The notes beneath the pieces were generated by a model that was given only the letters and a program-made list of their open reading frames with translations, made no database searches and was not told the origin of the DNA. Both the position numbers and the translations under genes were made by a program. 30,184 nucleotides of DNA from a virus, in the IMG/VR virus record IMGVR_UViG_3300010403_000242, positions 1 to 30,184 of that record; one strand, written 5' to 3'. Of this stretch, positions 15,977 to 22,229 are shown in pieces (the stretch's first letter is position 1; every line of letters begins with the position of its first letter).

Positions 15977-16842
15977 CGGAAGTCACAGAAGCGCCGGACA
16001 GGACTAAGTTTCTTGGAGGTTCGGACATAGCCGGCGTCCTGGGACTCTCCCGCTGGAAAACGCCGCTCTCCGTTTGGTCGGAAAAAACTGGCCAGGTCGT
16101 AAAAAAAGACGAACCCAAACTATATAAAACTCTTGGCATCAGACTTGAGGAAGTTGTCGCCGAAATGTTCATGGAGGAAACCGGCAAGAAACTGATCCGG
16201 GTTAAAGAGCGCCGCGTGCATCCGAAGTACCCGATGTTCGTCGCCCAAATCGACCGCCTGGTGGTCAATGAAGATGCTGTTTGGGAAGGCAAAACTGCCA
16301 CGCTATGGCTCAAGAAAGAATGGGCTGATGAGGAGATCCCCCAGGAGTATATTTGCCAGGTTATGTGGCAGCTCGCGATCACCGGCCGCAAGGTGGGATA
16401 CATTTCGGTTCTCATCGGCAACGAACAATTTCTGACAAAGAAGATCGAAAGAGACCCGATCATGATTGCCGAGATGCTCAAGCGCGCCAATTCATTCTGG
16501 CAGGAGTTCGTGATTCCAAAAGTGATGCCGATGCAGATCACGGCTTCTGATGCGGACACCCTGTACGCCTTATTCCCGAACGCAGAGCCGGACACTCAAA
16601 TCGATTTAGGAGATGAGGGCGCGAAACTCATCGAAGTGCGAAACGCGCTTCATCAAGACAATATCAACCTTGAGAAACAGATCGACCAGGTGGAAAACGA
16701 GTTGAAAGCCCGTTTGAAGGACAAGGAATCCGGCATCGCCGGTAAATGGCGCGTGTTTTGGAAGAACCAGAAGCGCAAGGGCTACACCGTCGAGCCTAAA
16801 GAGTTCAGGATGTTCAATATCAGGGAAGTGAAGGGAACTTAA
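15973..16842 (+). CDS. YqaJ-type (lambda Exo-like) recombination exonuclease
   Basis: 289 residues from TTG 15973, chosen because AAGGGG lies about 5 nt upstream and the TTG overlaps the previous stop; the longer frame lacks a ribosome site. It degrades one strand of duplex ends so that the annealase RecT can load. Residues 14-36 (FLGGSDIAGVLGLSRWKTPLSVW) are the YqaJ signature. The PD-(D/E)XK site is visible as Glu60, Asp94 (QIDRL) and EGK at 105-107. Residues about 220-270 form a coiled coil. RecT lies two genes on, giving a full single-strand annealing recombination pair. Confidence 0.9.
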   Translation: MTEVTEAPDRTKFLGGSDIAGVLGLSRWKTPLSVWSEKTGQVVKKDEPKLYKTLGIRLEEVVAEMFMEETGKKLIRVKERRVHPKYPMFVAQIDRLVVNEDAVWEGKTATLWLKKEWADEEIPQEYICQVMWQLAITGRKVGYISVLIGNEQFLTKKIERDPIMIAEMLKRANSFWQEFVIPKVMPMQITASDADTLYALFPNAEPDTQIDLGDEGAKLIEVRNALHQDNINLEKQIDQVENELKARLKDKESGIAGKWRVFWKNQKRKGYTVEPKEFRMFNIREVKGT

Positions 16843-17052
16843 ATGCGAGATGAGGATAAAGCGGTAATAAAAGCGATGGCCTACGTAGTAGGTGGCATTT
16901 TTGGATTGGCTTTTTTGTTGGCTTTTATTTTGGGGCTTCCTCCCGCCTACTACCAGAGCAAAATAACTGGCTACAGTTTTTGGGAGTGTTTTTTCGCTGG
17001 CAGTACAGTGAAGATCGCTATTTTAAAGGAGGACCGCAATGGCAAGCACTGA
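16843..17052 (+). CDS. Small membrane protein between exonuclease and recT
   Basis: 69 residues, starting immediately after the exonuclease stop. One strong span (about residues 13-34, VVGGIFGLAFLLAFILGLPP) and a second weaker hydrophobic stretch (SFWECFFAGSTVKIAIL). It overlaps recT by 14 nt, so it carries the RecT ribosome site in its coding sequence. Function is unknown. A membrane gene between exo and recT is unusual. Confidence 0.55.
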   Translation: MRDEDKAVIKAMAYVVGGIFGLAFLLAFILGLPPAYYQSKITGYSFWECFFAGSTVKIAILKEDRNGKH

Positions 17053-17923
17053 ATCAACCAAACAGGCTTTACAGACGACCGAGAAACCGAAGGATTTACG
17101 AAACCTGATCAAAGACGCAGCCGCGGAACTATCCCTGGCCCTTCCTGAGCACATGCGGGCCGAGCGCCTTGTGCGGATCGCGCTGACCTGTATCCGCATG
17201 ACGCCGAAGCTGGCGAATTGCACGCCAGAAAGCTTTCTGGGAGCCCTATTCACAGCCGCGCAGCTTGGCATCGAGCCGATCGCCGGCCGCGCGTATCTGA
17301 TCCCTTTCTACAACTCCAAGAAAAAGCAGGATGGCTCTTGGCACAAGGTCTTAGAGGCTCAGTTCGTCATGGGCTACCGTGGCCTGGTCGAACTGTTCTA
17401 CCGCCATGAAAAGTCAGTGATGATCAACTGGGGGATCGTTAAAGAGCATGACAATTTCGGGTATGAGCTTGGTACAACGGCTTTCCTAAGACACATCCCT
17501 GCGAAGGAAGACAGAGGAGAGACCATCGGTTTCTACGTCATGGCCGACCTCGGAAACGCGAAACCGTTTGCCTACATGAGCCTGGATGAGTGCCTGGAGC
17601 ATGGTCGGAAGCATTCGAAAACCTATGACGAGAAAACTGGCAACTTTTACGACGACTCCCCCTGGTCAACGAACCGGGATGCGATGTGCCTCAAAACCGT
17701 TCTTTTGCAGCTTGGCAAGGTCCTACCGTTATCCTTCGAGATCCAGCGCGCGATCGAGCAGGACGAAACGAGCCGGGAATATCGAAAAGGGGTGGGGGAT
17801 ATTCTTGACACGCCGTCTACGACCAATTGGACGGAACCTGCGCAAATCGAAGGGAAGAAAACCGACCCAGAACCACCGCCAGAGACAAAGAACGCTGAGC
17901 CTGAAATTCCGTTCGGCGATTAA
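17039..17923 (+). CDS. recT: RecT family single-strand annealing protein
   Basis: 294 residues behind AAGGAGG. It anneals complementary single strands during phage recombination and repair. Residues about 28-75 (LPEHMRAERLVRIALTCIR, then FLGALFTAAQLGIEP) and 79-125 (GRAYLIPFYN, then QFVMGYRGLVELFYR) are the conserved RecT core; the WSTNRDAMCLKTVLLQL segment near 210 is also typical. The C-terminal 60 residues are acidic and Pro-rich and end in EIPFGD, an acidic tip like those that bind SSB partners. Pairs with the YqaJ exonuclease. Confidence 0.92.
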   Translation: MASTESTKQALQTTEKPKDLRNLIKDAAAELSLALPEHMRAERLVRIALTCIRMTPKLANCTPESFLGALFTAAQLGIEPIAGRAYLIPFYNSKKKQDGSWHKVLEAQFVMGYRGLVELFYRHEKSVMINWGIVKEHDNFGYELGTTAFLRHIPAKEDRGETIGFYVMADLGNAKPFAYMSLDECLEHGRKHSKTYDEKTGNFYDDSPWSTNRDAMCLKTVLLQLGKVLPLSFEIQRAIEQDETSREYRKGVGDILDTPSTTNWTEPAQIEGKKTDPEPPPETKNAEPEIPFGD

Positions 17924-17939
17924 CCTAAAAGGGGACCCC

Positions 17940-18230
17940 ATGAAGACATCAACTGCCATTCTGATGTTCGTTGCCAGCGCTACGAGTGCGATCACGTGTC
18001 CGAGTAACTGCACCGAATGGAAAGGCAATTGCGCCTGCGAAGCTAAACAGGAAGCGATCCCATCTGTGAAACCAAGCGATGAACTCCCGCGAAAAGAGCA
18101 ACAGCTTTGCTGGCAAACCGGCGAGTGCTCGGTAGTCAACGTTCCGAACCTTGCAGCAGAAGACTTGGCCATGGATAAAGCCAAAGCTGATGCGGATTCG
18201 GAAGGGAAGCGTGCGGCCGGCATCAAATGA
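17940..18230 (+). CDS. Small exported Cys-containing protein
   Basis: 96 residues from ATG 17940 behind AAGGGGAC; a longer in-frame reading from 17586 lies inside recT and is rejected. The N-terminus (MKTSTAILMFVASATSAITC) is a signal peptide. The mature part has six Cys (TCPSNCTEWKGNCAC and two later) and a charged helical tail. CPSNCTEWKGNCAC resembles the Cys modules of the 13707 protein. Likely periplasmic or surface; function unknown. Confidence 0.5.
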   Translation: MKTSTAILMFVASATSAITCPSNCTEWKGNCACEAKQEAIPSVKPSDELPRKEQQLCWQTGECSVVNVPNLAAEDLAMDKAKADADSEGKRAAGIK

Positions 18231-18331
18231 CCCCTGAATTAATGGCCGATCTTGTAGATGAGATTCAGAAGCTCCGTTATGCGGTGGAGGACTTGGTCAA
18301 AGTAGTCGAGAAACTTGGGGAGAGCGTATAG
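18227..18331 (+). CDS. 34-residue helical protein
   Basis: ATG 18227 overlaps the previous stop (ATGA). The product is one continuous amphipathic helix (ELMADLVDEIQKLRYAVEDL and on) with heptad spacing of Leu/Val, so a coiled-coil mini-protein is plausible. The overlap and good codon pattern support expression. No function known. Confidence 0.4.
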   Translation: MTPELMADLVDEIQKLRYAVEDLVKVVEKLGESV

Positions 18332-18452
18332 GCGTATTAATGGGTGGGGAGGGTTCCGCGGCCTAGCGGGAACCCGTCAGGTCCTCTCTCCATCATCTTG
18401 AATGAGGATAACGGGTGAAATTCCCTACCTCCCCTAACACTCTGGAGGACTG
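18332..18452 (+). promoter_or_regulatory. Structured leader with switchable ribosome site
   Basis: This 121-base gap is full of pairing. Outer stem: GGGGAGG (18346-18352) with CCTCCCC (18428-18434). Inside it are a hairpin 18353-18373 (7 pairs with one bulged G) and an arm 18374-18414 (CCGT with ACGG, then TCCTC 18382-18386 with GAGGA 18404-18408). A GGGTGAAATTCCC segment sits at 18413-18425. The 3' strand of the outer stem (CCTCC, 18428-18432) is also complementary to the ribosome site GGAGG (18444-18448) of the next gene. The two pairings exclude each other, the layout of a translational riboswitch or protein-sensing leader. Ligand unknown. Confidence 0.5.
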
Positions 18453-18677
18453 ATGCCTTTCTCCGACGATGATTTGAAGCGGTTGAAAGACGAATTTAAT
18501 CGCGGATTAGTTTTCCTCGAAAGAGACGGAGTACGGATCGACGATGTTCTTGAGGCTCTCCTCGCCCGCCTGGAAGCTGCCGAGAAAGCCATTGAACCTC
18601 GGTGCAGTATGTATTGTGGCAATTGCGAATGCGCAGAAGATTATAAAGCATGGCTCAAATCCAAAGGTGAGAAATGA
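18453..18677 (+). CDS. Small helical protein with C-terminal Cys cluster
   Basis: 74 residues downstream of the structured leader, ribosome site GGAGG 4 nt from the start. Residues 1-45 are helical and charged; residues about 51-60 hold CSMYCGNCEC, a probable metal or disulphide cluster. It overlaps the next gene by ATGA. Expression may depend on the leader fold. Family not recognised. Confidence 0.5.
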   Translation: MPFSDDDLKRLKDEFNRGLVFLERDGVRIDDVLEALLARLEAAEKAIEPRCSMYCGNCECAEDYKAWLKSKGEK

Positions 18678-18778
18678 CCTGTCAATCCCCCGATTTCTGG
18701 ACTTGCGATGGATGGCTAGGCTTCGATGACCAATACTGTTTGAATTGCCTGAAAACGAGGGAAGATCATGACCGATAA
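18674..18778 (+). CDS. 34-residue Cys/Trp-rich mini-protein
   Basis: ATG 18674 overlaps the previous stop. The product has four Cys (TCQ, TCDGW, YCLNCL), enough for one zinc site. Its last codons overlap the next start at 18768 by 11 nt. It is too short for family recognition; tight coupling on both sides supports it. Confidence 0.4.
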   Translation: MTCQSPDFWTCDGWLGFDDQYCLNCLKTREDHDR

Positions 18779-19043
18779 AACTGACCCCACCGCGAAGGCA
18801 TACACGATTGTTCAATCTATCGAAAAGCTCATTCATGAATACGACTATGACGAAGCCGCAAACATAATCGACGCCGCCCTCTCCGCCGAATATCAGAGAG
18901 GATTGTTGGATGCGGCGAAGATTGTCGAAGGCGAAGTTTTATTAAGTCCAGACGAGTTTGAAGGAAAAGTGAAACTCAAGATATTTGATTTATTGGAACG
19001 CATCGCAGTACAGATTTTCGCCAAAGCGAGGGGATTGAAATGA
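18768..19043 (+). CDS. Hypothetical helical protein
   Basis: 91 residues, acidic, almost all helical: AYTIVQSIEKLIHEYDYDEA, then AALSAEYQRGLLDAAKIVEG. The short helix-loop pattern resembles small early phage proteins of unknown role. ATGA overlap with the next gene; ribosome site GAGGGAAG lies within the previous gene. No known family. Confidence 0.5.
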   Translation: MTDKTDPTAKAYTIVQSIEKLIHEYDYDEAANIIDAALSAEYQRGLLDAAKIVEGEVLLSPDEFEGKVKLKIFDLLERIAVQIFAKARGLK

Positions 19044-19324
19044 ACGAATATCGCAATCTCACTACAGAGACTTTTAAATACTTTGAACTACTTGAATCAC
19101 AACTCAAAGCGGCAGATGAGCTGCTTGACTATCTGGAACATGCGCGCACTTGTATTCGTTCGTTTTCAGAAGCCGGGGAGCCTACACCGGATGGTGGATA
19201 TAGACAAAAGTTTAAAGGTAAGTGGTATCAATCGTTGCCTGTTGATGAAACACCCAAATGTGACTGTGGTCTAGATGAAGCTGTTTCTGTTTACGAAAAA
19301 GCATGCGGGGAAAGGAAATCATGA
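19040..19324 (+). CDS. Hypothetical protein with CDCG motif
   Basis: 94 residues, ATG overlapping the previous stop. The N-terminal half is helical (FKYFELLESQLKAADELLDYLEHARTC is one long amphipathic run), then a Gly-rich loop, then KCDCG near residue 74. Family not recognised. Its stop overlaps the following start (ATGA). Confidence 0.5.
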   Translation: MNEYRNLTTETFKYFELLESQLKAADELLDYLEHARTCIRSFSEAGEPTPDGGYRQKFKGKWYQSLPVDETPKCDCGLDEAVSVYEKACGERKS

Positions 19325-19860
19325 ATAAATTGCTGTCATTCCATAACGATAAAAAAATAAAAGAGAAATACGTTAATCGTCTCCAGGCTCATGCCGAAGC
19401 TGATGAGTTTATCAAGGGACAATATTGGGAAAATGGAAAAGGTTGTGCCGTAGGTTGCACTATCCATTCTTCACAACACGATGCCTACGAAACCGAGCTG
19501 GGCATCCCCGAATGGCTGGCGCGTTTAGAGGACTCTATTTTCGAGGGTCTTGGTAATGGCCAAGCCAAAGAATTTGCTGTCGATTTTCTCTTGGCAATAC
19601 CGGTAGGAGTTAATTTAGAGCCCGTCAAATGGAAGTTCTGCGCTTTCATTTTAAAAGGGGGGATCGATAGCGTTTTAAAACTTGCCATTGCGGACGATCT
19701 AAAACAAAAGGTTGTCGAATCCATTCAAGGTGTTCTTTCCCTCCATGAGAAAGCTATTAGAACGGGGCAATGGGATGAGTCGGCGGCGTGGTCGGCGGCG
19801 TGGTCGGCGTATAAACGTTACGCCGATGAGCTTTTGAGATTGTTAAAGGACTCTAAATGA
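19321..19860 (+). CDS. Phage early protein with GCAVGC motif and WSAA repeats
   Basis: 179 residues from ATG 19321. Residues about 40-70 (GKGCAVGCTIHSSQHDAYET, then ELGIPEWLARLEDSIFEGL) match, from memory, a family of conserved but uncharacterised phage early proteins. Near residue 154 a 12-base unit repeats in the DNA, giving SAAWSAAWSA, a short Trp/Ala repeat tract whose copy number may vary. The C-terminus is helical. Function unknown. Confidence 0.6.
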   Translation: MNKLLSFHNDKKIKEKYVNRLQAHAEADEFIKGQYWENGKGCAVGCTIHSSQHDAYETELGIPEWLARLEDSIFEGLGNGQAKEFAVDFLLAIPVGVNLEPVKWKFCAFILKGGIDSVLKLAIADDLKQKVVESIQGVLSLHEKAIRTGQWDESAAWSAAWSAYKRYADELLRLLKDSK

Positions 19861-19888
19861 TCGCCGAACTTTCCAAGGAACCTAAACC

Positions 19889-20437
19889 ATGAACTTGCTT
19901 GCGCATCCATTAGTAACGAAATACTTTAGTGTTAACGCCGGATCGATAGAAAAAGAGCAGCGTTATATGGCTGAGCGTATTCTCCAAGCCATGCAAGGTC
20001 AACTAAAACCTGGCGATAAAGTTTTGCAGTTTTCTATCCCCGAAGATTCTAACGACGGCTTTTGGGAAGAACAGGAATACAAATACGCATCATTATCGTA
20101 TTTGGGGGATTGGCATCCTGTTACGCTCCGTCTTCCCGATCAATTCCAGACAAAGCCTGAGACGAAGGAAGAATGCTGTGAATACAAAAAGTATCGAGAG
20201 ATGATTAAGGATGGTAGTATCGCTAAACTTTGCGCAGTTCATTATGTGGCGATACAAGAGGCCGTAAAAGACGTCTGGGCCCAAGGCGATCCGGTGAATG
20301 AACGCGAAGACGAGGTAGAGGAGAAGATTCAAGAAATTCGTAATTGGCATTCGGCGAAACTCCAGTTACCAGAACCAGATTCTATGATGGAGTATAAACT
20401 CCGCGAACTCGTCGAACTTGCGAGGAAACATAGGTGA
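19889..20437 (+). CDS. Hypothetical 182-residue protein
   Basis: Starts at ATG 19889 after a 28-base gap that holds only an 11-codon frame; AAGGAACC may serve as ribosome site. Soluble and acidic, with a beta-rich middle (GDKVLQFSIPEDS, GDWHPVTLRLPDQF) and helical ends including EREDEVEEKIQEIRNW. The final segment resembles the kind of short helix seen in small phage regulators. Not recognised. Confidence 0.5.
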   Translation: MNLLAHPLVTKYFSVNAGSIEKEQRYMAERILQAMQGQLKPGDKVLQFSIPEDSNDGFWEEQEYKYASLSYLGDWHPVTLRLPDQFQTKPETKEECCEYKKYREMIKDGSIAKLCAVHYVAIQEAVKDVWAQGDPVNEREDEVEEKIQEIRNWHSAKLQLPEPDSMMEYKLRELVELARKHR

Positions 20438-20440
20438 ATC

Positions 20441-20539
20441 ATGGATAAAGTCCTCCACGAAAACGTCACGGTCGCCCTTGGAATCGTCTACTGGGCATTT
20501 ATCTTGTACTTGATCGGGTATTGCAGGAGGCAGAAATGA
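20441..20539 (+). CDS. 32-residue single-span membrane protein
   Basis: ATG 20441 to a stop overlapping the next start by 4 nt. One membrane span (VALGIVYWAFILYLIGY) followed by a basic end (CRRQK) that should stay inside. It is one of several such mini-proteins in this genome, all linked to neighbours by stop/start overlaps. Function unknown. Confidence 0.45.
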   Translation: MDKVLHENVTVALGIVYWAFILYLIGYCRRQK

Positions 20540-20916
20540 GCCTTATCGAACATGCGAGGAAAGAAATGGAGCTGGCTGGCCTATTCGATAAAGATTCTGA
20601 TTATGATGGGATGCTTGGACCAGCAATCATGAAGATGGTGGAAGTCTTTTCAGCCGAGGGGCATTCTGGGATGAGCGCCAGCATTGCTCTTTCGATCTTT
20701 GATCGGATAGCGCGATTTAAAGCACTGACACCACTTACTAACGATCCCGGCGAGTGGGTTAATGTCAGCGACTATGGCACCCCCGATGACAAGCCCATAT
20801 GGCAGAACAATCGAGACGGCTCGTTTTTCTCGCATGATGGTGGGAAAACTGGATATTCCGTCGATGATCCAGAGCGAAAACTTACAACTTTCAAAGAGTC
20901 AGAGAAACCTAAATGA
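20536..20916 (+). CDS. Widespread uncharacterised phage early protein
   Basis: 126 residues from ATG 20536, with ribosome site GGAGG inside the previous gene. The N-terminus (MSLIEHARKEMELAGLFDKD, then SDYDGMLGPAIMKMVEVF and GHSGMSAS) is a pattern I have seen in many phage genomes as a conserved hypothetical. The C-terminal part (EWVNVSDYGTPDDKPIWQNNR, then VF/SFFSHDGG) fits the same family. No molecular role is known to me. Confidence 0.65.
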   Translation: MSLIEHARKEMELAGLFDKDSDYDGMLGPAIMKMVEVFSAEGHSGMSASIALSIFDRIARFKALTPLTNDPGEWVNVSDYGTPDDKPIWQNNRDGSFFSHDGGKTGYSVDDPERKLTTFKESEKPK

Positions 20917-21008
20917 CCATCGCTGCCGTCATCCTCATCGTCACAGGGATCATCCTGCTCGTCATCTGGGGTCTCGGGGGACTAGTGAATAAGGGGAAAT
21001 GGGAATGA
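20913..21008 (+). CDS. 31-residue single-span membrane protein
   Basis: Start and stop each overlap the neighbouring gene by 4 nt (ATGA). One very hydrophobic span (TIAAVILIVTGIILLVIWGLGGLV) and a short basic end. Similar in layout to the protein at 20441 but not in sequence. Role unknown. Confidence 0.45.
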   Translation: MTIAAVILIVTGIILLVIWGLGGLVNKGKWE

Positions 21009-21163
21009 CCCGCTGGATGGCGACGAATTTTTGGTTTTCGACCTGGCGCCTGCGTGTCGCGCAAGCCAAGGAACGCAAAGAAGAAACCCACGGATACCAG
21101 CGCGCGGCGGTGATCGCGCAGGCGTTTTATGTGATGTCGCTGGCGCTGGAATCGAAGCGATGA
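21005..21163 (+). CDS. 52-residue basic hypothetical protein
   Basis: ATG 21005 overlaps the stop of the mini membrane gene, and its own stop overlaps ATG 21160. Aromatic, basic N-terminus (RWMATNFWFSTWRLRVAQ) and a helical C-terminus. Not recognised; supported by overlaps on both sides. Confidence 0.4.
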   Translation: MTRWMATNFWFSTWRLRVAQAKERKEETHGYQRAAVIAQAFYVMSLALESKR

Positions 21164-21357
21164 TTGAACAAAATCAGTCGACTGAGATGCCAAAATGCGG
21201 ATCAATCATTAACCATGGGATGTGTAAATGCTATTCCGCTTACCACAAAAAACTTGAAGCCGTTGCACGAGCTGCCGAAGCGCATCGCAAGCGATGTAAA
21301 GGCGATGACATCAGTCCCCTTGATTTGGCATTGGAATATTTAAGGGACTCCGAATAG
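21160..21357 (+). CDS. 65-residue hypothetical with Cys triplet
   Basis: ATG 21160 chosen because it overlaps the previous stop; an upstream in-frame extension to 21031 overlaps the preceding gene fully. Cys residues in KCGS and MCKC suggest metal binding; the rest is a basic helix. Its stop shares a base with the GTG start of the methyltransferase (TAGTG). Not recognised. Confidence 0.45.
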   Translation: MIEQNQSTEMPKCGSIINHGMCKCYSAYHKKLEAVARAAEAHRKRCKGDDISPLDLALEYLRDSE

Positions 21358-22076
21358 TGTATGGCCTGGATCTATTTAGCGGAATCGGCGGAATCACTAA
21401 AGCCTTGGACGGGTATGTCCAGCCAATCGCCTATTGTGAGAACGAGCGATACGCTCAAGCTGTACTTTTGTCGCGTATGCGGACAAGAGACATTCCGATT
21501 GCGCCTATCTGGGACGATGTGCGAACACTCCAAAAACGACATTTACCCTGTATGCCCGATATCATTTACGGAGGATTTCCTTGTCAAGACATCTCCATTG
21601 CGGGCAATGGAAAAGGCTTGGATGGAGAGCGAAGCGGACTTTTTAGCGAGATCGTACGGCTCGTTAGCGATATACGACCATCGTTCGTTTTCTTGGAAAA
21701 CTCATCAGAGATCGCTAGTCGAGGATTGGGAACCATTGCCACGACGTTTGCCGGATTACGGTATGAGTTTAGGTGGATCACTTTATCCGCTGGAGATGTC
21801 GGAGCTCCGCATTGCCGGGAGAGATGGTTTTTTATGGCGTACTCCAACAGCGGAAGAGGGAACGGGCGGATCGCAGACACCGGAAAAACGCAAAGCTGGA
21901 AATCACTCAGTCCACCTGCGCGATCAGCTTGGTGGTCAACCGAACCCGATGTGGTTAGAGTGGCTAATGGGTTACGAATACCGTTCAGGGTGGACCGTCT
22001 TAGGGGTCTTGGAAACGCTGTGGTACCGGCCCAGGCGCGGGAAGCGTTCGAACGTCTCATCGGCATCAAAAAATAA
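21357..22076 (+). CDS. dcm: DNA (cytosine-5) methyltransferase
   Basis: 239 residues from GTG 21357, ribosome site AAGGGA about 9 nt upstream. Transfers a methyl group from S-adenosylmethionine to cytosine, probably to protect phage DNA from host restriction. Motifs: DLFSGIGG (I, SAM), GGFPCQDIS with catalytic Cys76 (IV), FLENSS (VI, usually ENV), GAPHCRERWFF (VIII region) and RLRGLGNAVVP (X). The target-recognition region is short, so the enzyme is compact compared with 300-400 residue relatives. No partner restriction enzyme is present. A second long frame fully overlaps it. Confidence 0.85.
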   Translation: MYGLDLFSGIGGITKALDGYVQPIAYCENERYAQAVLLSRMRTRDIPIAPIWDDVRTLQKRHLPCMPDIIYGGFPCQDISIAGNGKGLDGERSGLFSEIVRLVSDIRPSFVFLENSSEIASRGLGTIATTFAGLRYEFRWITLSAGDVGAPHCRERWFFMAYSNSGRGNGRIADTGKTQSWKSLSPPARSAWWSTEPDVVRVANGLRIPFRVDRLRGLGNAVVPAQAREAFERLIGIKK

Positions 22077-22104
22077 AAATCATCGTCGACAGAAATCAAT
22101 TTGA
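21361..22104 (+). CDS. Dual-coding partner of dcm in the +1 frame
   Basis: A 247-residue frame begins 4 bases after the dcm start and covers the entire gene. It is unlikely to be a shadow: it contains VCGQETFRLRLSGTMCEH, DFLVKTSPLRA, WKTHQRSLVEDWEPLPRRLPDYGM, LWRTPTAEE (from residue 158) and NPMWLEWLMGYEYRSGWT (from residue 195). From memory, these match a conserved phage protein (often annotated as methyltransferase-related) with the WLMGFPxGWT signature. Such a frame staying open by chance is roughly a one-in-100,000 event in random codons. A later start, for example ATG 21415, is possible. Role unknown. Confidence 0.6.
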   Translation: MAWIYLAESAESLKPWTGMSSQSPIVRTSDTLKLYFCRVCGQETFRLRLSGTMCEHSKNDIYPVCPISFTEDFLVKTSPLRAMEKAWMESEADFLARSYGSLAIYDHRSFSWKTHQRSLVEDWEPLPRRLPDYGMSLGGSLYPLEMSELRIAGRDGFLWRTPTAEEGTGGSQTPEKRKAGNHSVHLRDQLGGQPNPMWLEWLMGYEYRSGWTVLGVLETLWYRPRRGKRSNVSSASKNKNHRRQKSI

Positions 22105-22129
22105 CACCCGCGCACGTATTTAGCATTAT
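22101..22129 (+). promoter_or_regulatory. Promoter with operator-like inverted repeat
   Basis: TTGACA (22101-22106), 17 bases, then CATTAT (22124-22129) form a strong -35 and a 4-of-6 -10. CGCGCA (22109-22114) and TGCGCG (22129-22134) are a perfect inverted repeat placed in the spacer and just past the -10, where a repressor would block RNA polymerase. It should drive the replication block. The -35 overlaps the stop of the +1-frame gene. Confidence 0.6.
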
Positions 22130-22166
22130 GCGCGAGCAATGACGCTCGGATCTTCAAAACTCACCC

Positions 22167-22223
22167 AATTTTCCCCGCGCCCCACACTCCTATCCGGGCG
22201 TCTGGGCCGGGGAATTTCTTTTT
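22167..22223 (+). terminator. Hairpin plus T-run before the replication gene
   Basis: AATTTTCCCC with GCCC (22167-22182) pairs with GGGC and GGGGAATTT (22204-22217); the following bases are TTTCTTTTT. This is an intrinsic terminator in form, 7 bases before ATG 22230 and about 40 bases after the promoter. It could end the upstream transcript, act as an attenuator, or hide the ribosome site, since GGGGAA is within the stem. Confidence 0.55.
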
Positions 22224-22229
22224 ACGTTC

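Noticed and set aside
15612-16595. Long antisense frame of 327 codons
   Set aside because: It mirrors the YqaJ exonuclease gene on the other strand, with no recognisable motif and no ribosome site; a shadow.
18332-18452. Cobalamin riboswitch
   Set aside because: One segment resembles P6, but the conserved GGGAA and GCCACTG blocks are missing, so only a structured leader of unknown type is called.
19857-19892. 11-codon frame between two early genes
   Set aside because: It begins in ATGA overlap style but is too short to support as a protein; perhaps a translation bridge.
21584-22126. Antisense frame of 180 codons over dcm
   Set aside because: The sequence shows no domain I recognise, unlike the +1 sense frame; probably an effect of the double sense coding constraint.
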